Notes: generated by a model from the sequence alone, not told the origin. 64,000 bases of DNA from CAIXSC01 sp046349855 (GCA_046349855.1 JAXMBM010000001.1:186001-250000); one strand, 5' to 3'; positions 42,038 to 51,278 are shown, counted from the first letter of the stretch. Numbers and translations are program-made.

Positions 42038-42826
42038 ATGAGCATTCTCGACAGGTTTTCTCTTCGTGGTCGCGTGGCTCTGGTCACCGCCGGCGCCGGT
42101 CCGCTGTTTGGCAGCAGCATCTCGCGGGCTCTGGCCGAAGCGGGCGCCACCGTGATCACCGCGTCGCGGTCCCGCGAGGCGAACGAGCACTTCGCCGCCG
42201 AACTGCGTGCCGCGGGCGGCGATGCTCACGGCCTGTGCTGCGATCTGTGCGATCCGGATTCCCTCCGGCAGCTCCACGCCGACGTGCTGGCGCAGTTCGG
42301 CCGGCTGGACGTGCTGGTCAACAGTGCCCTGGCGCGGGACGGCCACGTCGGGCGGTTCGAGGACCAGACGCCGGAGCTCTGGCTCCGGTCGGCTCAAGGC
42401 GATTTTGCCGGACTGCTGCTGCTCTGCCAGCTGTTCCTGCCGGACATGGTCCGCCAGGGGCGCGGTTCGATCATCAACATTTCGAGCATCTACGGCGTGG
42501 TCTCGAACGATCCGACGATCTACGAGGGGACCACGATGGTGCAGCCGCCGAGCTACAACTTTGTGAAGGCCGGCATGATCAATTTCACGCGTTATCTGGC
42601 CTGCTATTACGGACGCCATGGCATTCGCGCCAACTGCATCAGCCCGGGCGGCTACTTCAATCACCAGCCGGCACCGTTCGTCGAGCAGTATTGCCGGCGC
42701 GTACCCCTGGGACGCATGCTGGGGCAGGAAGATATCCAGGGAGCGGTCGTCTTTCTGGCCTCGGATGCCTCCAGTTACGTGACCGGCGTCAATCTGCTGG
42801 TCGACGGCGGCTGGACCAGCCTGTAA
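42038..42826 (+). CDS. Short-chain dehydrogenase/reductase
   Basis: 262 residues from ATG 42038, with AGGAG upstream. The Rossmann loop VALVTAGAGPLFGSSIS deviates from the usual TGxxxGIG. NSALARDG replaces NNAG, the catalytic SSIYG and YNFVKAG (Tyr-x-x-x-Lys) are present, and the C-terminus has NCISPGGYF and LLVDGGWTSL. It probably oxidises or reduces a polar metabolite. The amidohydrolase gene follows by 21 bases, suggesting a joint catabolic role. Confidence 0.85.
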   Translation: MSILDRFSLRGRVALVTAGAGPLFGSSISRALAEAGATVITASRSREANEHFAAELRAAGGDAHGLCCDLCDPDSLRQLHADVLAQFGRLDVLVNSALARDGHVGRFEDQTPELWLRSAQGDFAGLLLLCQLFLPDMVRQGRGSIINISSIYGVVSNDPTIYEGTTMVQPPSYNFVKAGMINFTRYLACYYGRHGIRANCISPGGYFNHQPAPFVEQYCRRVPLGRMLGQEDIQGAVVFLASDASSYVTGVNLLVDGGWTSL

Positions 42827-42847
42827 TTCTCTGCCCGCGAGCTGCCT

Positions 42848-43855
42848 ATGCCTCTTTCTCCCGACGACTACCAGCCGTGCGACCAGCAGATCTGGGAAGA
42901 AGAGCTGGACGCCTTTGTGCCGCCGCGCGTGTTCGATGCCCACATTCATCTGTTCGCACCGGAGCACCTGGGGGCCGGGCCGCCGTCAGGATTTCAGCAA
43001 TGGTCGCGGACCGACCTGGCGACGCTGCAGCGCTGGGCCAGTCGGCTCTATCCCGGAAGGGAAACCCACTTTCTCGTGCTCGGCACTCCCGCTCCCGGCA
43101 TCGACGTGGCGGCTCACAACTCCTGGATCGCGACCGAGACGCGACGCGATCCGCAATCGCGCGTGCACCGGCTGGTCACTCCGAACTGCCGCGTACAGGA
43201 CATCGAGCGTGACGTGCGGGAACACGGCTTCACGGGGCTCAAGCCGTACCGATTGTTCTCCGTCACCGGCGACGTGGCTCAGTGCCGCATCCACGAGTTC
43301 CTGCCGCACGAGCAGCTCGAACTGGCCAATCAGGAGCGGCTCTGGGTGACGCTCCATCTGTCTCGCTTCCACGGCTGTGCCGACGACTGGAACCTGCGCG
43401 ATCTGGCCGAATACACGCAGCGTCGTTACCCGCAGGTGCGCTGGATCCTGGCGCACTGCGCTCGCAGCTTCACCTACTGGCCGATTCGGGAGGCGATCGT
43501 GCGCCTCCGTGACCTGCCGCAGATCTGGTACGACGTCTCGGCCGTCACCGACATCCGCCCCCTGATCACTCTGTTCCAGCAGGAACGTCCCGCGCGGATC
43601 CTGTACGGTTCGGACGGCGTCGAGGCGAACTATTTCCGCGGACAGTACGTGGCACTGGGACGGGCCTGGCAAGCACTTGATATGGCCCGCTTCCCCTTGG
43701 CCTTTCCCCATTGCGACGGTCGTCCCATTCTGGCGATCTACGAGCAGCTGCTGGCGATGAAACAGGCCGCCGAGATTGCGGGGTGGTCGTCCGCCGAGGT
43801 GCACCGACTGTTCTGGCAGAATGCGGTCGAGGCGTTCGGGGTCACGTTTTCCTAG
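42848..43855 (+). CDS. Amidohydrolase-2 family protein
   Basis: 335 residues with the TIM-barrel metal pattern of amidohydrolase_2 enzymes: FDAHIHLF near residue 29, WVTLHLSRF, RWILAHCARSF, and a terminal barrel acid in ILYGSDGVEAN. LKPYRLFSVTGD may carry a functional lysine. The family hydrolyses lactones or decarboxylates aromatic acids; the substrate is unknown. Its 3' end overlaps the convergent phaR by 14 bases. Confidence 0.8.
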   Translation: MPLSPDDYQPCDQQIWEEELDAFVPPRVFDAHIHLFAPEHLGAGPPSGFQQWSRTDLATLQRWASRLYPGRETHFLVLGTPAPGIDVAAHNSWIATETRRDPQSRVHRLVTPNCRVQDIERDVREHGFTGLKPYRLFSVTGDVAQCRIHEFLPHEQLELANQERLWVTLHLSRFHGCADDWNLRDLAEYTQRRYPQVRWILAHCARSFTYWPIREAIVRLRDLPQIWYDVSAVTDIRPLITLFQQERPARILYGSDGVEANYFRGQYVALGRAWQALDMARFPLAFPHCDGRPILAIYEQLLAMKQAAEIAGWSSAEVHRLFWQNAVEAFGVTFS

Positions 43856-44477
43856 CCGGCGATTCGGTGGTTGACTCGACGGGCGACGACGGGCGCACCG
43901 TCGAGCGCGCCGTCGATTCCAATTCGCGCAACCGGTGTTCGAGCTGTTCGAGTCGTGCCAGGAGTGCTTCGCGCCCGTCTGGTTCCGACGCGGAGGAAGG
44001 TGACGGCGAGGCGGCCGAGGCGCCGCGCGGTTCGCCCGCACCGCTCGCCGACTCACTTTTCGGTGCCGCTGTGGCCGGCGTCAGGGGAAGGGGCCAGTTC
44101 GCCATCATCGGCCGCAGCCAGTCGAACCCGGGGGCCAGCGGTGGTGCGGCGGGGACCGCCGTGGTGAGGCCTTCCAGGTAACTGAATGACTGTCGCAGAT
44201 AGACGCGCAGCCAATCGAGCATGGTGTCGTTGGTGCGCAGCAGATGGTGCAGGAACCAGGTGGGGAACAGTTCCATCCGCTCGGGATGGCGTTCCAGGAT
44301 CATCTGAGCCAGCAGGGCGCGGGTCAGATCCTCGCCGGTCTTGCTGTCGGTGACCACGATGTTCTGCCCGGCGCAGACGTGCTGTTCGAGTTCCTGCAGG
44401 GTCACGTACTGGCCCGTCGAGCGGTTGTACAGGCGGCGGTTCGGGTAGCGCGTGATTTCCATCTCGTTCTCGGCCAT
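43842..44477 (-). CDS. phaR: Polyhydroxyalkanoate synthesis regulator PhaR
   Basis: 211 residues from ATG 44477 with AAGGAG upstream; a longer frame to 44552 crosses the operator repeats and is rejected. The PHB_acc_N DNA-binding domain is clear: ITRYPNRRLYNRSTGQYVTL, LEQHVCAGQNIVVTDSKTG, EDLTRALLAQMILE. A Pro/Ala/Ser-rich middle and a C-terminal coiled coil (LARLEQLEHRLRELES) follow. The protein represses phasin genes and is released by binding nascent PHA granules. It is divergent from the phasin gene across an operator region. Confidence 0.93.
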   Translation of the reverse strand: MAENEMEITRYPNRRLYNRSTGQYVTLQELEQHVCAGQNIVVTDSKTGEDLTRALLAQMILERHPERMELFPTWFLHHLLRTNDTMLDWLRVYLRQSFSYLEGLTTAVPAAPPLAPGFDWLRPMMANWPLPLTPATAAPKSESASGAGEPRGASAASPSPSSASEPDGREALLARLEQLEHRLRELESTARSTVRPSSPVESTTESPARKT

Positions 44478-44520
44478 CGTCGGAACTCCTTCTCTTCCCA
44501 CCGCCGCCTCGGCGCCATTC

Positions 44521-44632
44521 GCATTTGCAGCATTTGAGAGCATTTGCAGCATCGAAGCCGCATAGATGGCGAATTATTTAGCTGAACACACTACAAGTCA
44601 ACATCTTAAAAATTTTGCTGCATTTGCAGCAA
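44521..44632. promoter_or_regulatory. PhaR-type operator region
   Basis: A perfect palindrome TTGCTGCATTTGCAGCAA occupies 44615-44632 and fits the CTGC-N4-GCAG form recognised by Paracoccus PhaR. The core GCATTTGCAGCA recurs as direct repeats at 44521 and 44540, 19 bases apart. The sites lie between divergent phaR and the phasin gene, so they could serve both autoregulation and phasin control. Confidence 0.75.
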
Positions 44633-44726
44633 TTTGGACTTGTCCCGGAGCTGGACAGGGCCGATGATGGGAGTCAGAGGACGTCGGGTGGACTGGAATC
44701 AGGGGAGGCACAGGGGAGGACGAATC

Positions 44727-45143
44727 ATGTACGAGCAAGTGATGGAGAATCTGCGGAAGGCCACGGAGACGAGCATGCAGCTGCAGCAGGAGATGATGCA
44801 GAAGTGGTCCCACCTGTTCCCGGTCGGTGGGGGAACGGCGGCCACGGTCCCGGCGGCGGCACTGGACAGTTTCACCAAGTTCCAGAAGCGTTGGGAGGAG
44901 GCACTCACCGACGCCCTGCAGCGACAGCGGGAGATGGTGGATGCGCATTACAAGGCGGGTCTGAAGGCGATCGAGGACATGTTCCAGGTCGGCGAAGCGC
45001 GGACTCCGCAGGAGTATCAGGAGAAGGTGGTCGAGCTGTACCGGAGGAATTTCGAGTCCCTGCGGGCGTTGAGCGAATCGCAGTTGCGGGAATTCAAGGC
45101 GGCGGCCGAGAAGTGGGCGCAGCTGACGACGAAGGGGACGTAG
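44727..45143 (+). CDS. Phasin-family PHA granule protein
   Basis: 138 residues from ATG 44727, with GGGGAGGA upstream. It is wholly helical and amphipathic: MENLRKATETSMQLQQEMMQ, TKFQKRWEEALTDALQRQRE, and YQEKVVELYRRNFESLRAL. This is the phasin pattern of coiled proteins that coat PHA granules. The position between phaR with its operator and phaA supports the call. Confidence 0.8.
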   Translation: MYEQVMENLRKATETSMQLQQEMMQKWSHLFPVGGGTAATVPAAALDSFTKFQKRWEEALTDALQRQREMVDAHYKAGLKAIEDMFQVGEARTPQEYQEKVVELYRRNFESLRALSESQLREFKAAAEKWAQLTTKGT

Positions 45144-45245
45144 AGCGGAGCGGGCGTCGCAGGGCGGAAGAGCGGCCGCGGCAGAGACCGGGAGCCTCGG
45201 CCGGCCAGGGAACCACCCGGGGAAACGGGACAGGAGGCTCGGGCC

Positions 45246-46424
45246 ATGGCAGAAGCGGTAATCCTCAGCGGTGTCAGGACACCCATCGGTTCGCTCGGCG
45301 GGGTGCTGGCCGAGGTTTCGGCGGCCGAATTGGGGGCGTTGTGTGTGCGTGAGTCGCTGCAGCGGGCGGGAGTCCCGTCTGAGGCGGTGGACGAGGTGAT
45401 CCTGGGGAACGTCGTGGGGGCGGGGCAGGGGCAGAATCCGGCCCGCCAAGCGACGATCCGGGCGGGGTTACCCGTCGCCGTCGGAGCGACCACGGTGAAC
45501 AAGGTCTGCGGTTCGGGACTCAAGGCCGTGATGCTGGCCTCCCAGGCGGTGCGGCTGGGCGATGCCCGCGTGGTGGTGGCGGGTGGTATGGAGAGCATGA
45601 GTCGTGCGCCCTATCTGCTGCCGAAGGCTCGGCAGGGCTATCGCATGGGGCACGGCGAGCTGCTGGATGCGTTAATTCAGGACGGCCTGTGGGACGTCTA
45701 TGGCGGCAAGCACATGGGAGTTTACGGCGACCAGTGCGCGGTGCATGCCGGGCTGACTCGTCAGGACCAGGACGACTTCGCCGTCCGCAGTTTCACTCGC
45801 GCCCGGCAAGCTCAGGCGGACGGGGCCTTTGCGGCCGAGATTGTCCCGGTGCCGGTGGTGGTGAAGAAGCAGACCGTGCTGATAAAGGACGACGAGGGGC
45901 CGGCGCGGTTCGACGAAGCCAAGCTGCGGGCTCTGCGTCCGGCGTTTGGTGAAGGGGGAACGGTTACGGCGGGGAATGCGTCGAGCATCAACGATGGCGC
46001 GGCGGCCTTGGTGGTCGCAGCGGCCGACGAGGCTCGCGCGCGGGGTTGGCAGCCGCTGGCGCGCATTGTGGGAGCCAGCACGTTCAGTCGCGAACCCGAA
46101 TGGTTCACGCTGGCGCCGATCGGAGCGCTCCGCAAACTGCTCGACCAACTGGGCTGGTCCGTCGCCTCGACCGATCTGTTCGAGATCAACGAGGCCTTTT
46201 CCGCGGTGGCGCTGGCGGCGGAGCGGGATCTGGGAATCCCCGCCGACAAGGTCAATCCGCATGGCGGGGCCGTGGCGCTGGGGCATCCGATCGGCTGCAG
46301 TGGAGCGCGTGTGCTGGTCACTCTGCTGCACGCGTTGCAGCAGCGCGGCGGACGGCGGGGAGTGGCCTGCCTGTGCATTGGCGGGGGGGAAGCGGTGGCG
46401 TTGGCGGTCGAGCGGCTGGGGTGA
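45246..46424 (+). CDS. phaA: Acetyl-CoA C-acetyltransferase (beta-ketothiolase)
   Basis: 392 residues; condenses two acetyl-CoA to acetoacetyl-CoA, the first PHA step. The nucleophilic Cys is in VNKVCGSGLKAVMLASQAV, and the GGMESMSRAPYLLPKARQGY, NASSINDGAAALVVA, NEAFSAVALAAERDLG, NPHGGAVALGHPIGCSGAR and CIGGGEAVALAVE blocks are complete. Length and motifs are typical. Confidence 0.96.
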   Translation: MAEAVILSGVRTPIGSLGGVLAEVSAAELGALCVRESLQRAGVPSEAVDEVILGNVVGAGQGQNPARQATIRAGLPVAVGATTVNKVCGSGLKAVMLASQAVRLGDARVVVAGGMESMSRAPYLLPKARQGYRMGHGELLDALIQDGLWDVYGGKHMGVYGDQCAVHAGLTRQDQDDFAVRSFTRARQAQADGAFAAEIVPVPVVVKKQTVLIKDDEGPARFDEAKLRALRPAFGEGGTVTAGNASSINDGAAALVVAAADEARARGWQPLARIVGASTFSREPEWFTLAPIGALRKLLDQLGWSVASTDLFEINEAFSAVALAAERDLGIPADKVNPHGGAVALGHPIGCSGARVLVTLLHALQQRGGRRGVACLCIGGGEAVALAVERLG

Positions 46425-46480
46425 CCGTTGAGCGCGCCGGCGTCTCCACGACCAGCTGGCGGGTGAAGAAGGAGTACATC

Positions 46481-46954
46481 ATGTCGAACGGCAATGGACA
46501 GGCAGCGGCCCATGAGGCCACGCAGGCGGTGCTGCGACCGTGGCTCGACTTCTGGACTCAGATGTTCGAGCAGCGCAGCGACTGGATGCAGGTCCTGATG
46601 GCGGGGAGCCCCGCCCAGGTCGACGTCCAGACGCTGCGCAAGCGGTGGCTCGACGCCCTCACCCGGAGCATCGACGCCTACGTGCGGACTCCGGCGTTTC
46701 TGGAATCGATGCGGAAGAACTTCGACGCCATGACGGCACTCAAGACCTCCTCCGAACTCGCCAAGCGCGAGCTGTCGCGTCAGGCTGGCATGCCGTACGT
46801 CGAGGACATTGCGGGGCTGTACGAGCGGTTGCAGACGAGTCACGAGGTGGTGCTGGCTCGGCTGACGGCGCTCGACGAACGACTGGCGGCCATCGAACGG
46901 CGTTTGGCGGACGGAACACCACGGGCAACTCCAGGAGAAGGAGCCGATTCATGA
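46481..46954 (+). CDS. phaE: Short PhaE-like PHA synthase subunit
   Basis: 157 residues from ATG 46481 with AAGGAG upstream. The sequence is helical: WLDFWTQMFEQRSDWMQVL, YVRTPAFLESMRKNFDAM, and a C-terminal coiled coil (LARLTALDERLAAIERRL). This fits the PhaE accessory subunit of class III synthases, but those are about 350 residues. The size is closer to the class IV accessory subunit of Bacillus (also called PhaR). It overlaps phaB by ATGA and precedes phaC. Confidence 0.65.
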   Translation: MSNGNGQAAAHEATQAVLRPWLDFWTQMFEQRSDWMQVLMAGSPAQVDVQTLRKRWLDALTRSIDAYVRTPAFLESMRKNFDAMTALKTSSELAKRELSRQAGMPYVEDIAGLYERLQTSHEVVLARLTALDERLAAIERRLADGTPRATPGEGADS

Positions 46955-47742
46955 GTACGGGAGTGGAACGGGAAGACCAGTGGATGGCGGTGCCGGGGTG
47001 GAGCCTGGAGGGACGCGTGGCTCTGGTGACGGGGGCCTCGCGCGGGATCGGCAAGGCGATTGCGCTGACCCTGGCGGCCCGCGGCGCCGACGTGGCGGTC
47101 GTCTGCAACACGGGCGGGGCGCTGGCCGAACAGGTGCGGGACGCCATCCGCGCGCAGGGACGCCGGGCCGAGTACTACGCGCACAACGTGGCGGACGAGG
47201 CCGAGGTCGGGCGGCTGCGGGACGAGGTGCTGCGCGACTTTGGTCGCGTGGACATTCTGGTGAACAACGCGGGCATCACGCGCGACAAGTCGTTCAAGAA
47301 GATGACCAAAGACCTGTGGGACACGGTGCTGAGCGTCGATCTGACCGGCGTGTACCTGGTGACCAAGCAGTTCATCGACGAGATGGCCGAGCGGGGCTGG
47401 GGACGGGTGGTCAACATTTCGAGCGTGATTGGCGAGATCGGCAACTTCGGCCAGACCAACTATGCGGCCGCCAAGGGAGGGCTGATCGCCTTTTCCAAGG
47501 CGCTGGCTCGGGAGTATGCCCGCAAGAACGTGACGGTGAACGCGGTCGCGCCGGGGTTCATCCACACGGCCATGACCGACGCGGTGCCTGCGGCGGCGCT
47601 GGAGGCCGTCATCAAGGCGACTCCCGTCGGCCGCCTGGGGACACCCGGGGAGGTCGCTGCGGGTGTCGCCTTCCTGGCCTCGGACGCCGCGGCCTACATC
47701 ACGGGGCATGTCCTCGACATCAACGGCGGCTACGCGATGTAG
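46951..47742 (+). CDS. phaB: Acetoacetyl-CoA reductase (FabG-like)
   Basis: 263 residues. Classical SDR: VALVTGASRGIGKAIALTLA, DILVNNAGITRDKSFKKMTK, VVNISSVIGEIGNFGQTNYA with the catalytic Ser/Tyr, AAKGG with Lys, then VNAVAPGFIHTAMTDAV. The GITRDKSFKKM and GQTNYAAAK segments are typical of PhaB, which makes (R)-3-hydroxybutyryl-CoA with NADPH. It sits between phaE-like and phaC. Confidence 0.92.
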   Translation: MSTGVEREDQWMAVPGWSLEGRVALVTGASRGIGKAIALTLAARGADVAVVCNTGGALAEQVRDAIRAQGRRAEYYAHNVADEAEVGRLRDEVLRDFGRVDILVNNAGITRDKSFKKMTKDLWDTVLSVDLTGVYLVTKQFIDEMAERGWGRVVNISSVIGEIGNFGQTNYAAAKGGLIAFSKALAREYARKNVTVNAVAPGFIHTAMTDAVPAAALEAVIKATPVGRLGTPGEVAAGVAFLASDAAAYITGHVLDINGGYAM

Positions 47743-47780
47743 CGCGCCGGCGAGGGTGCCGCACAGAGGAGCGAATCATC

Positions 47781-48905
47781 ATGGAAACCTCGGCATTCGA
47801 TCTGGCCCTCAACCTGCAGAAGCAAGCCTGGGAAGAGAGCTTCAAGTTCTGGAACCGCCTGCTCACGGCGCCACAGGTCGCCGAGCAGGCCCTGCGCGTG
47901 CAGGTCGCCACGACCCCGCACGACGTGGTCTACGAGAAGGACGAATTGAAGCTCTACCACTACCGCCGCGACACACCGCCGCGCGTCCGCGAACCGGTGC
48001 TGGTCTGCTATGCGCTGGTCAATCGTCCGTACATTCTCGATCTGCAGCCCGAACGGAGCGTCATCCGCCGGTTGCTCGAAGCCGGACTCGATGTCTACCT
48101 CATCGACTGGGGCGTCCCCACCGCGGCGGACCGCACGCTGGGGCTGCACGATTACATTGCCGGCAGCATGCGCCGCGTGGCGGACGTGATCTATGAACGG
48201 TCCGCGTCATCCCCGTTCCACCTGCTGGGCTACTGCATGGGCGGCACCATGTCGACCATCTTCACGGCCCTGTTCCCGCAGTACGTACGGACGTTGACGC
48301 TGATGGCGGCGCCGATCGATTTCAGCGGCGAGGAGTCGCTGTTGCATCTTTGGACCAAGGAGGAGTATTTCGACGTCGACCGGCTGATCGATGCCTACGG
48401 CAACTGCCCGGCGTCGTTCCTGCAGGCCACGTTCGCTCTGATGAAACCCGTGCAGAATTTCCTCGAGAAGTACACCGGCTTCGTGGAGAACATGCATGAC
48501 GAACGGTTTCTCGAGAATTTCTTTGCCATGGAGAAATGGACCAACGATAACATTCCGGTTGCGGGCGAGACGTTCCGCGAGTTTGTCAAATGTTTCTACC
48601 AGCGGAATCAGTTGGCCCGGGGGGAATTCCGCCTGGGTGGCCAGCCGGTCGACCTGCGGCAGATCACCTGCCCGCTGTTGCTGCTGGCCGCTGATTTCGA
48701 CCACCTGGTACGTCCCGAATCCACCTTTGCCCTGGAGAAACTGGTCGGATCGCGCGAAGTGCAGAAGATGAACATCAGTGCCGGGCACGTGGGGCTGGCG
48801 GTCAGTTCCAAAGCTCACAAGCAGTTCTGGCCGCAGGTGGCTCGCTGGATCGGCGCGCACTCGACGCCCGTGGAGGCGGCCGCCGAACTGTCGGCGACCC
48901 GCTGA
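47781..48905 (+). CDS. phaC: Poly(3-hydroxyalkanoate) synthase, class III/IV catalytic subunit
   Basis: 374 residues from ATG 47781 with GGAG upstream. The lipase-like box GYCMGG places the nucleophile at C152, D307 (FDHLV) and H336 (SAGHVGL) complete the triad, close to the class III numbering. The short N-terminus excludes class I/II. It polymerises hydroxyacyl-CoA into granules and should require the small helical subunit encoded two genes upstream. Confidence 0.95.
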   Translation: METSAFDLALNLQKQAWEESFKFWNRLLTAPQVAEQALRVQVATTPHDVVYEKDELKLYHYRRDTPPRVREPVLVCYALVNRPYILDLQPERSVIRRLLEAGLDVYLIDWGVPTAADRTLGLHDYIAGSMRRVADVIYERSASSPFHLLGYCMGGTMSTIFTALFPQYVRTLTLMAAPIDFSGEESLLHLWTKEEYFDVDRLIDAYGNCPASFLQATFALMKPVQNFLEKYTGFVENMHDERFLENFFAMEKWTNDNIPVAGETFREFVKCFYQRNQLARGEFRLGGQPVDLRQITCPLLLLAADFDHLVRPESTFALEKLVGSREVQKMNISAGHVGLAVSSKAHKQFWPQVARWIGAHSTPVEAAAELSATR

Positions 48906-48968
48906 CGGCGTCACCGCGCCGCGCCCGCGCCACCTACCCTACAGGCTCGCAGCTCAGGAGGCATAGCC

Positions 48969-49784
48969 ATGCGTATCAAGGATCAAGTCGCCATGATCAC
49001 CGGCGGAGGGAGCGGGATCGGCGAAGCCGTGGCCCGCGAACTGGCGCACCGCGGAGCGCGACGTGTCATGCTGGTGGATCGCAGTCCGCAGGCGGTCGAA
49101 CTGGCCGCCCAGATCAATCAGGAAGCAGGTCGGGAAGTCGCCGAAGCATTGATCGGAGACGTGACCAGCGAGTCGTTCCGCGTGGCGTGCTTTGACCAGG
49201 TGATCGCGCGCCACGGCGTACCGACGATCTGCGTACCCGCAGCGGGTATTACTCGCGACGCCCTGTCGGTCAAGGTCGACAAGGACACGGGGCAGGTGAG
49301 TGTCTATCCGCGGGAGACCTTCGAAATGGTCCTCAGCGTCAATCTCACCGCTCCGGTCTATTGGGCACTGGAAACGGTCGCCCGGATCGCCGCGGACCGT
49401 CGAGCGCGCGGGATCGGCAAGTGGGAACCGAGCGAGGACATGCAGGGGGTCATCGTATTCATTGGCTCCGTCTCCTCCCAGGGGAACAAGGGACAGATCT
49501 CCTACGCCGCCAGCAAAGCGGGCCTGGAAGGGGTCGCCGCCACACTGGGAAAGGAAGCGATCTTCTACGGAGTCCGTTGTGCCGTCATTCACCCGGGCTT
49601 CACCGATACTCCGATGGTCCGTGCGATGGGGGAGGAGATCATCCAGAAGCACGTCCTGCCCTACACACAGCTCAAGCGACTGATCAAACCCGAAGAGATC
49701 GCGGACGCGATCTGCTTTCTGGTCTCCAATCCGGCCGTGAGTGGTGAATTGTGGGCGGACGCGGGCTGGCATCCGCCCGCCTGA
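48969..49784 (+). CDS. SDR, probable 3-oxoacyl reductase
   Basis: 271 residues from ATG 48969 after CAGGAGG. Motifs are MITGGGSGIGEAVARELAHR, VPAAGITRDALSVKV, SVNLTAPVYWALETV, IVFIGSVSSQGNKGQISYAA with the catalytic Ser/Tyr, and SKAGLEG with Lys. An insertion (RARGIGKWEPSEDMQGV) lies before the catalytic strand. It ends the PHA gene group and could supply another hydroxyacyl-CoA, although the role is only inferred from position. Confidence 0.85.
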   Translation: MRIKDQVAMITGGGSGIGEAVARELAHRGARRVMLVDRSPQAVELAAQINQEAGREVAEALIGDVTSESFRVACFDQVIARHGVPTICVPAAGITRDALSVKVDKDTGQVSVYPRETFEMVLSVNLTAPVYWALETVARIAADRRARGIGKWEPSEDMQGVIVFIGSVSSQGNKGQISYAASKAGLEGVAATLGKEAIFYGVRCAVIHPGFTDTPMVRAMGEEIIQKHVLPYTQLKRLIKPEEIADAICFLVSNPAVSGELWADAGWHPPA

Positions 49785-49877
49785 ATCCCGCTGGCGGCCC
49801 GCCCGCCGATCCACCAGAATAGCTCCGGCAACAGCTTCCGCGACCGTTCGTCGCGGAGGTTGCCAGCGAGGTCGCAG

Positions 49878-50297
49878 ATGGGCGCAGCCAGTTTCCCGAT
49901 CGACTACCAGAGTGAACCCCAGTTGGGGGCCGACGAATTCATCGATGTCCTGGTGCGTTCGACTCTGGGCGAACGACGCCCGGTGGACGACCGCGAACGG
50001 GTCGCGCGGATGCTGGCGGGCGCCAATCTGATCCTCACCGCACGGCACGCCGGCCGGCTCGTCGGAGTCTCGCGCGCGATCACCGATTTCAGCTATTGCG
50101 TCTATCTGTCCGATCTGGCGGTGGACGTCGACTACCAGCGGCAGGGGATCGGTCAGGAACTGCTGCGCCGGACCCATGCAGCCGCCGGCCCGGAAACCAT
50201 GCTGATCCTGCTCGCCGCCCCCGCCGCCGCTTCCTATTATCCGCACATCGGCCTGCAGCCGCACGGCTCGTGTTGGATCGTGCCGCGCAGCCGGTAG
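49878..50297 (+). CDS. GNAT N-acetyltransferase
   Basis: 139 residues from ATG 49878; a TTG at 49860 is in frame. The acetyl-CoA binding segment is YLSDLAVDVDYQRQGIGQEL (Q-x-x-G-I-G), followed by the terminal ASYYPHIGLQPH. The substrate is unknown. It is isolated between the PHA group and the convergent DUF1559 gene. Confidence 0.85.
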   Translation: MGAASFPIDYQSEPQLGADEFIDVLVRSTLGERRPVDDRERVARMLAGANLILTARHAGRLVGVSRAITDFSYCVYLSDLAVDVDYQRQGIGQELLRRTHAAAGPETMLILLAAPAAASYYPHIGLQPHGSCWIVPRSR

Positions 50298-50315
50298 ACG
50301 CCTCGAGCGTGCGGC

Positions 50316-51215
50316 TCAGTTCAAGTTGACCGGCTGGCCATCCTGACTGCCGCAGAGTCGCAGCCACATCGTGGGATCGATCGTGAAGCTGATGTTGCGG
50401 ACCGATCCGTCGCACAGCACGGCCATCAGAGTGGCGTGCGACGACCCAAAGATCAACCCGCAACCGCCAACCTTTCCGTTCGGCTGCGGCGGATAAACCG
50501 GGTTGCCCGATGAACCGCCACGAGCGAAGCAGATGGTGTCGTTGTCCCACCCATCGACGTAACCCTGGTCGTCGTTGCAGTCGGGGCCCGTCTTGACTTT
50601 GTTGATGTACTTTTCACCTGCCAGCAACGTATTCGACGTGCCGTCGAGAATCGACGCAAAGTTCATCTGCCAGCCCGACGGAGCCAGAGGCCCGTCCATA
50701 CTGTTCACCGACTTGTCGAAGCCCCACCACCCGCCATACGTTCCTCCGTTACCGACGTAGTCCATCATGAACCGCTTCCCCGTCGGGGCACTCTGCGTGT
50801 AAGCGTAAACGGTGGGAGCGCGGACGGTCGGACAGCTGTACCCCTTGGTCACCGTCGATGCCACGAAACCGTCGTTGGCATCGTCGTACAGGTTCTGCTG
50901 CTCGACGAACGGCAGAATCTGGTATCCCCAGCCCCAGTTCTGCAGCGCCGCACCTTCGGGCTTGCCCGACGCATTGAAGTTACGAGGCTGCCACCAGCCG
51001 AGTCCTCCGGAGGGGAAGGTGCCGTAGACATCGTGATGGTTGTGGAAGGCGAGCCCCATTTGTTTGAGATTGTTGGTGCACTGCGTGCGGCGCGCCGATT
51101 CCCGCGCCGCCTGGACGGCGGGCAACAGCAGCGCCACCAGAATGCCGATGATGGCAATCACCACCAATAGCTCGACGAGGGTAAATCCTCGCCGTCTGTG
51201 CGGACAGACTCTCAT
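50316..51215 (-). CDS. DUF1559 prepilin-like secreted protein
   Basis: 299 residues from ATG 51215 with GGAGGA upstream. It has the planctomycete type: a prepilin-type N-terminus RRRGFTLVELLVVIAIIGIL with a cleavage site before FTLVE, then the DUF1559 landmarks LLPAVQAARESARRTQCTNN, MGLAFHNHHDVYGTFP, SNTLLAGEKYI and CGLIFGSSHATLM. Such proteins occur in dozens of copies in planctomycetes and are thought to form surface structures. Its lipoprotein partner is the next gene upstream. Confidence 0.95.
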   Translation of the reverse strand: MRVCPHRRRGFTLVELLVVIAIIGILVALLLPAVQAARESARRTQCTNNLKQMGLAFHNHHDVYGTFPSGGLGWWQPRNFNASGKPEGAALQNWGWGYQILPFVEQQNLYDDANDGFVASTVTKGYSCPTVRAPTVYAYTQSAPTGKRFMMDYVGNGGTYGGWWGFDKSVNSMDGPLAPSGWQMNFASILDGTSNTLLAGEKYINKVKTGPDCNDDQGYVDGWDNDTICFARGGSSGNPVYPPQPNGKVGGCGLIFGSSHATLMAVLCDGSVRNISFTIDPTMWLRLCGSQDGQPVNLN

Positions 51216-51278
51216 GACCAGGTTCCTCCGATGGATAAACAAACAATGACACGAAAAAAAACTGCCGGACCACCCTGA

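Noticed and set aside
44478..44552. N-terminal extension of phaR
   Set aside because: The extra residues are encoded by the direct repeats of the operator and precede a good ribosome site and ATG at 44477.
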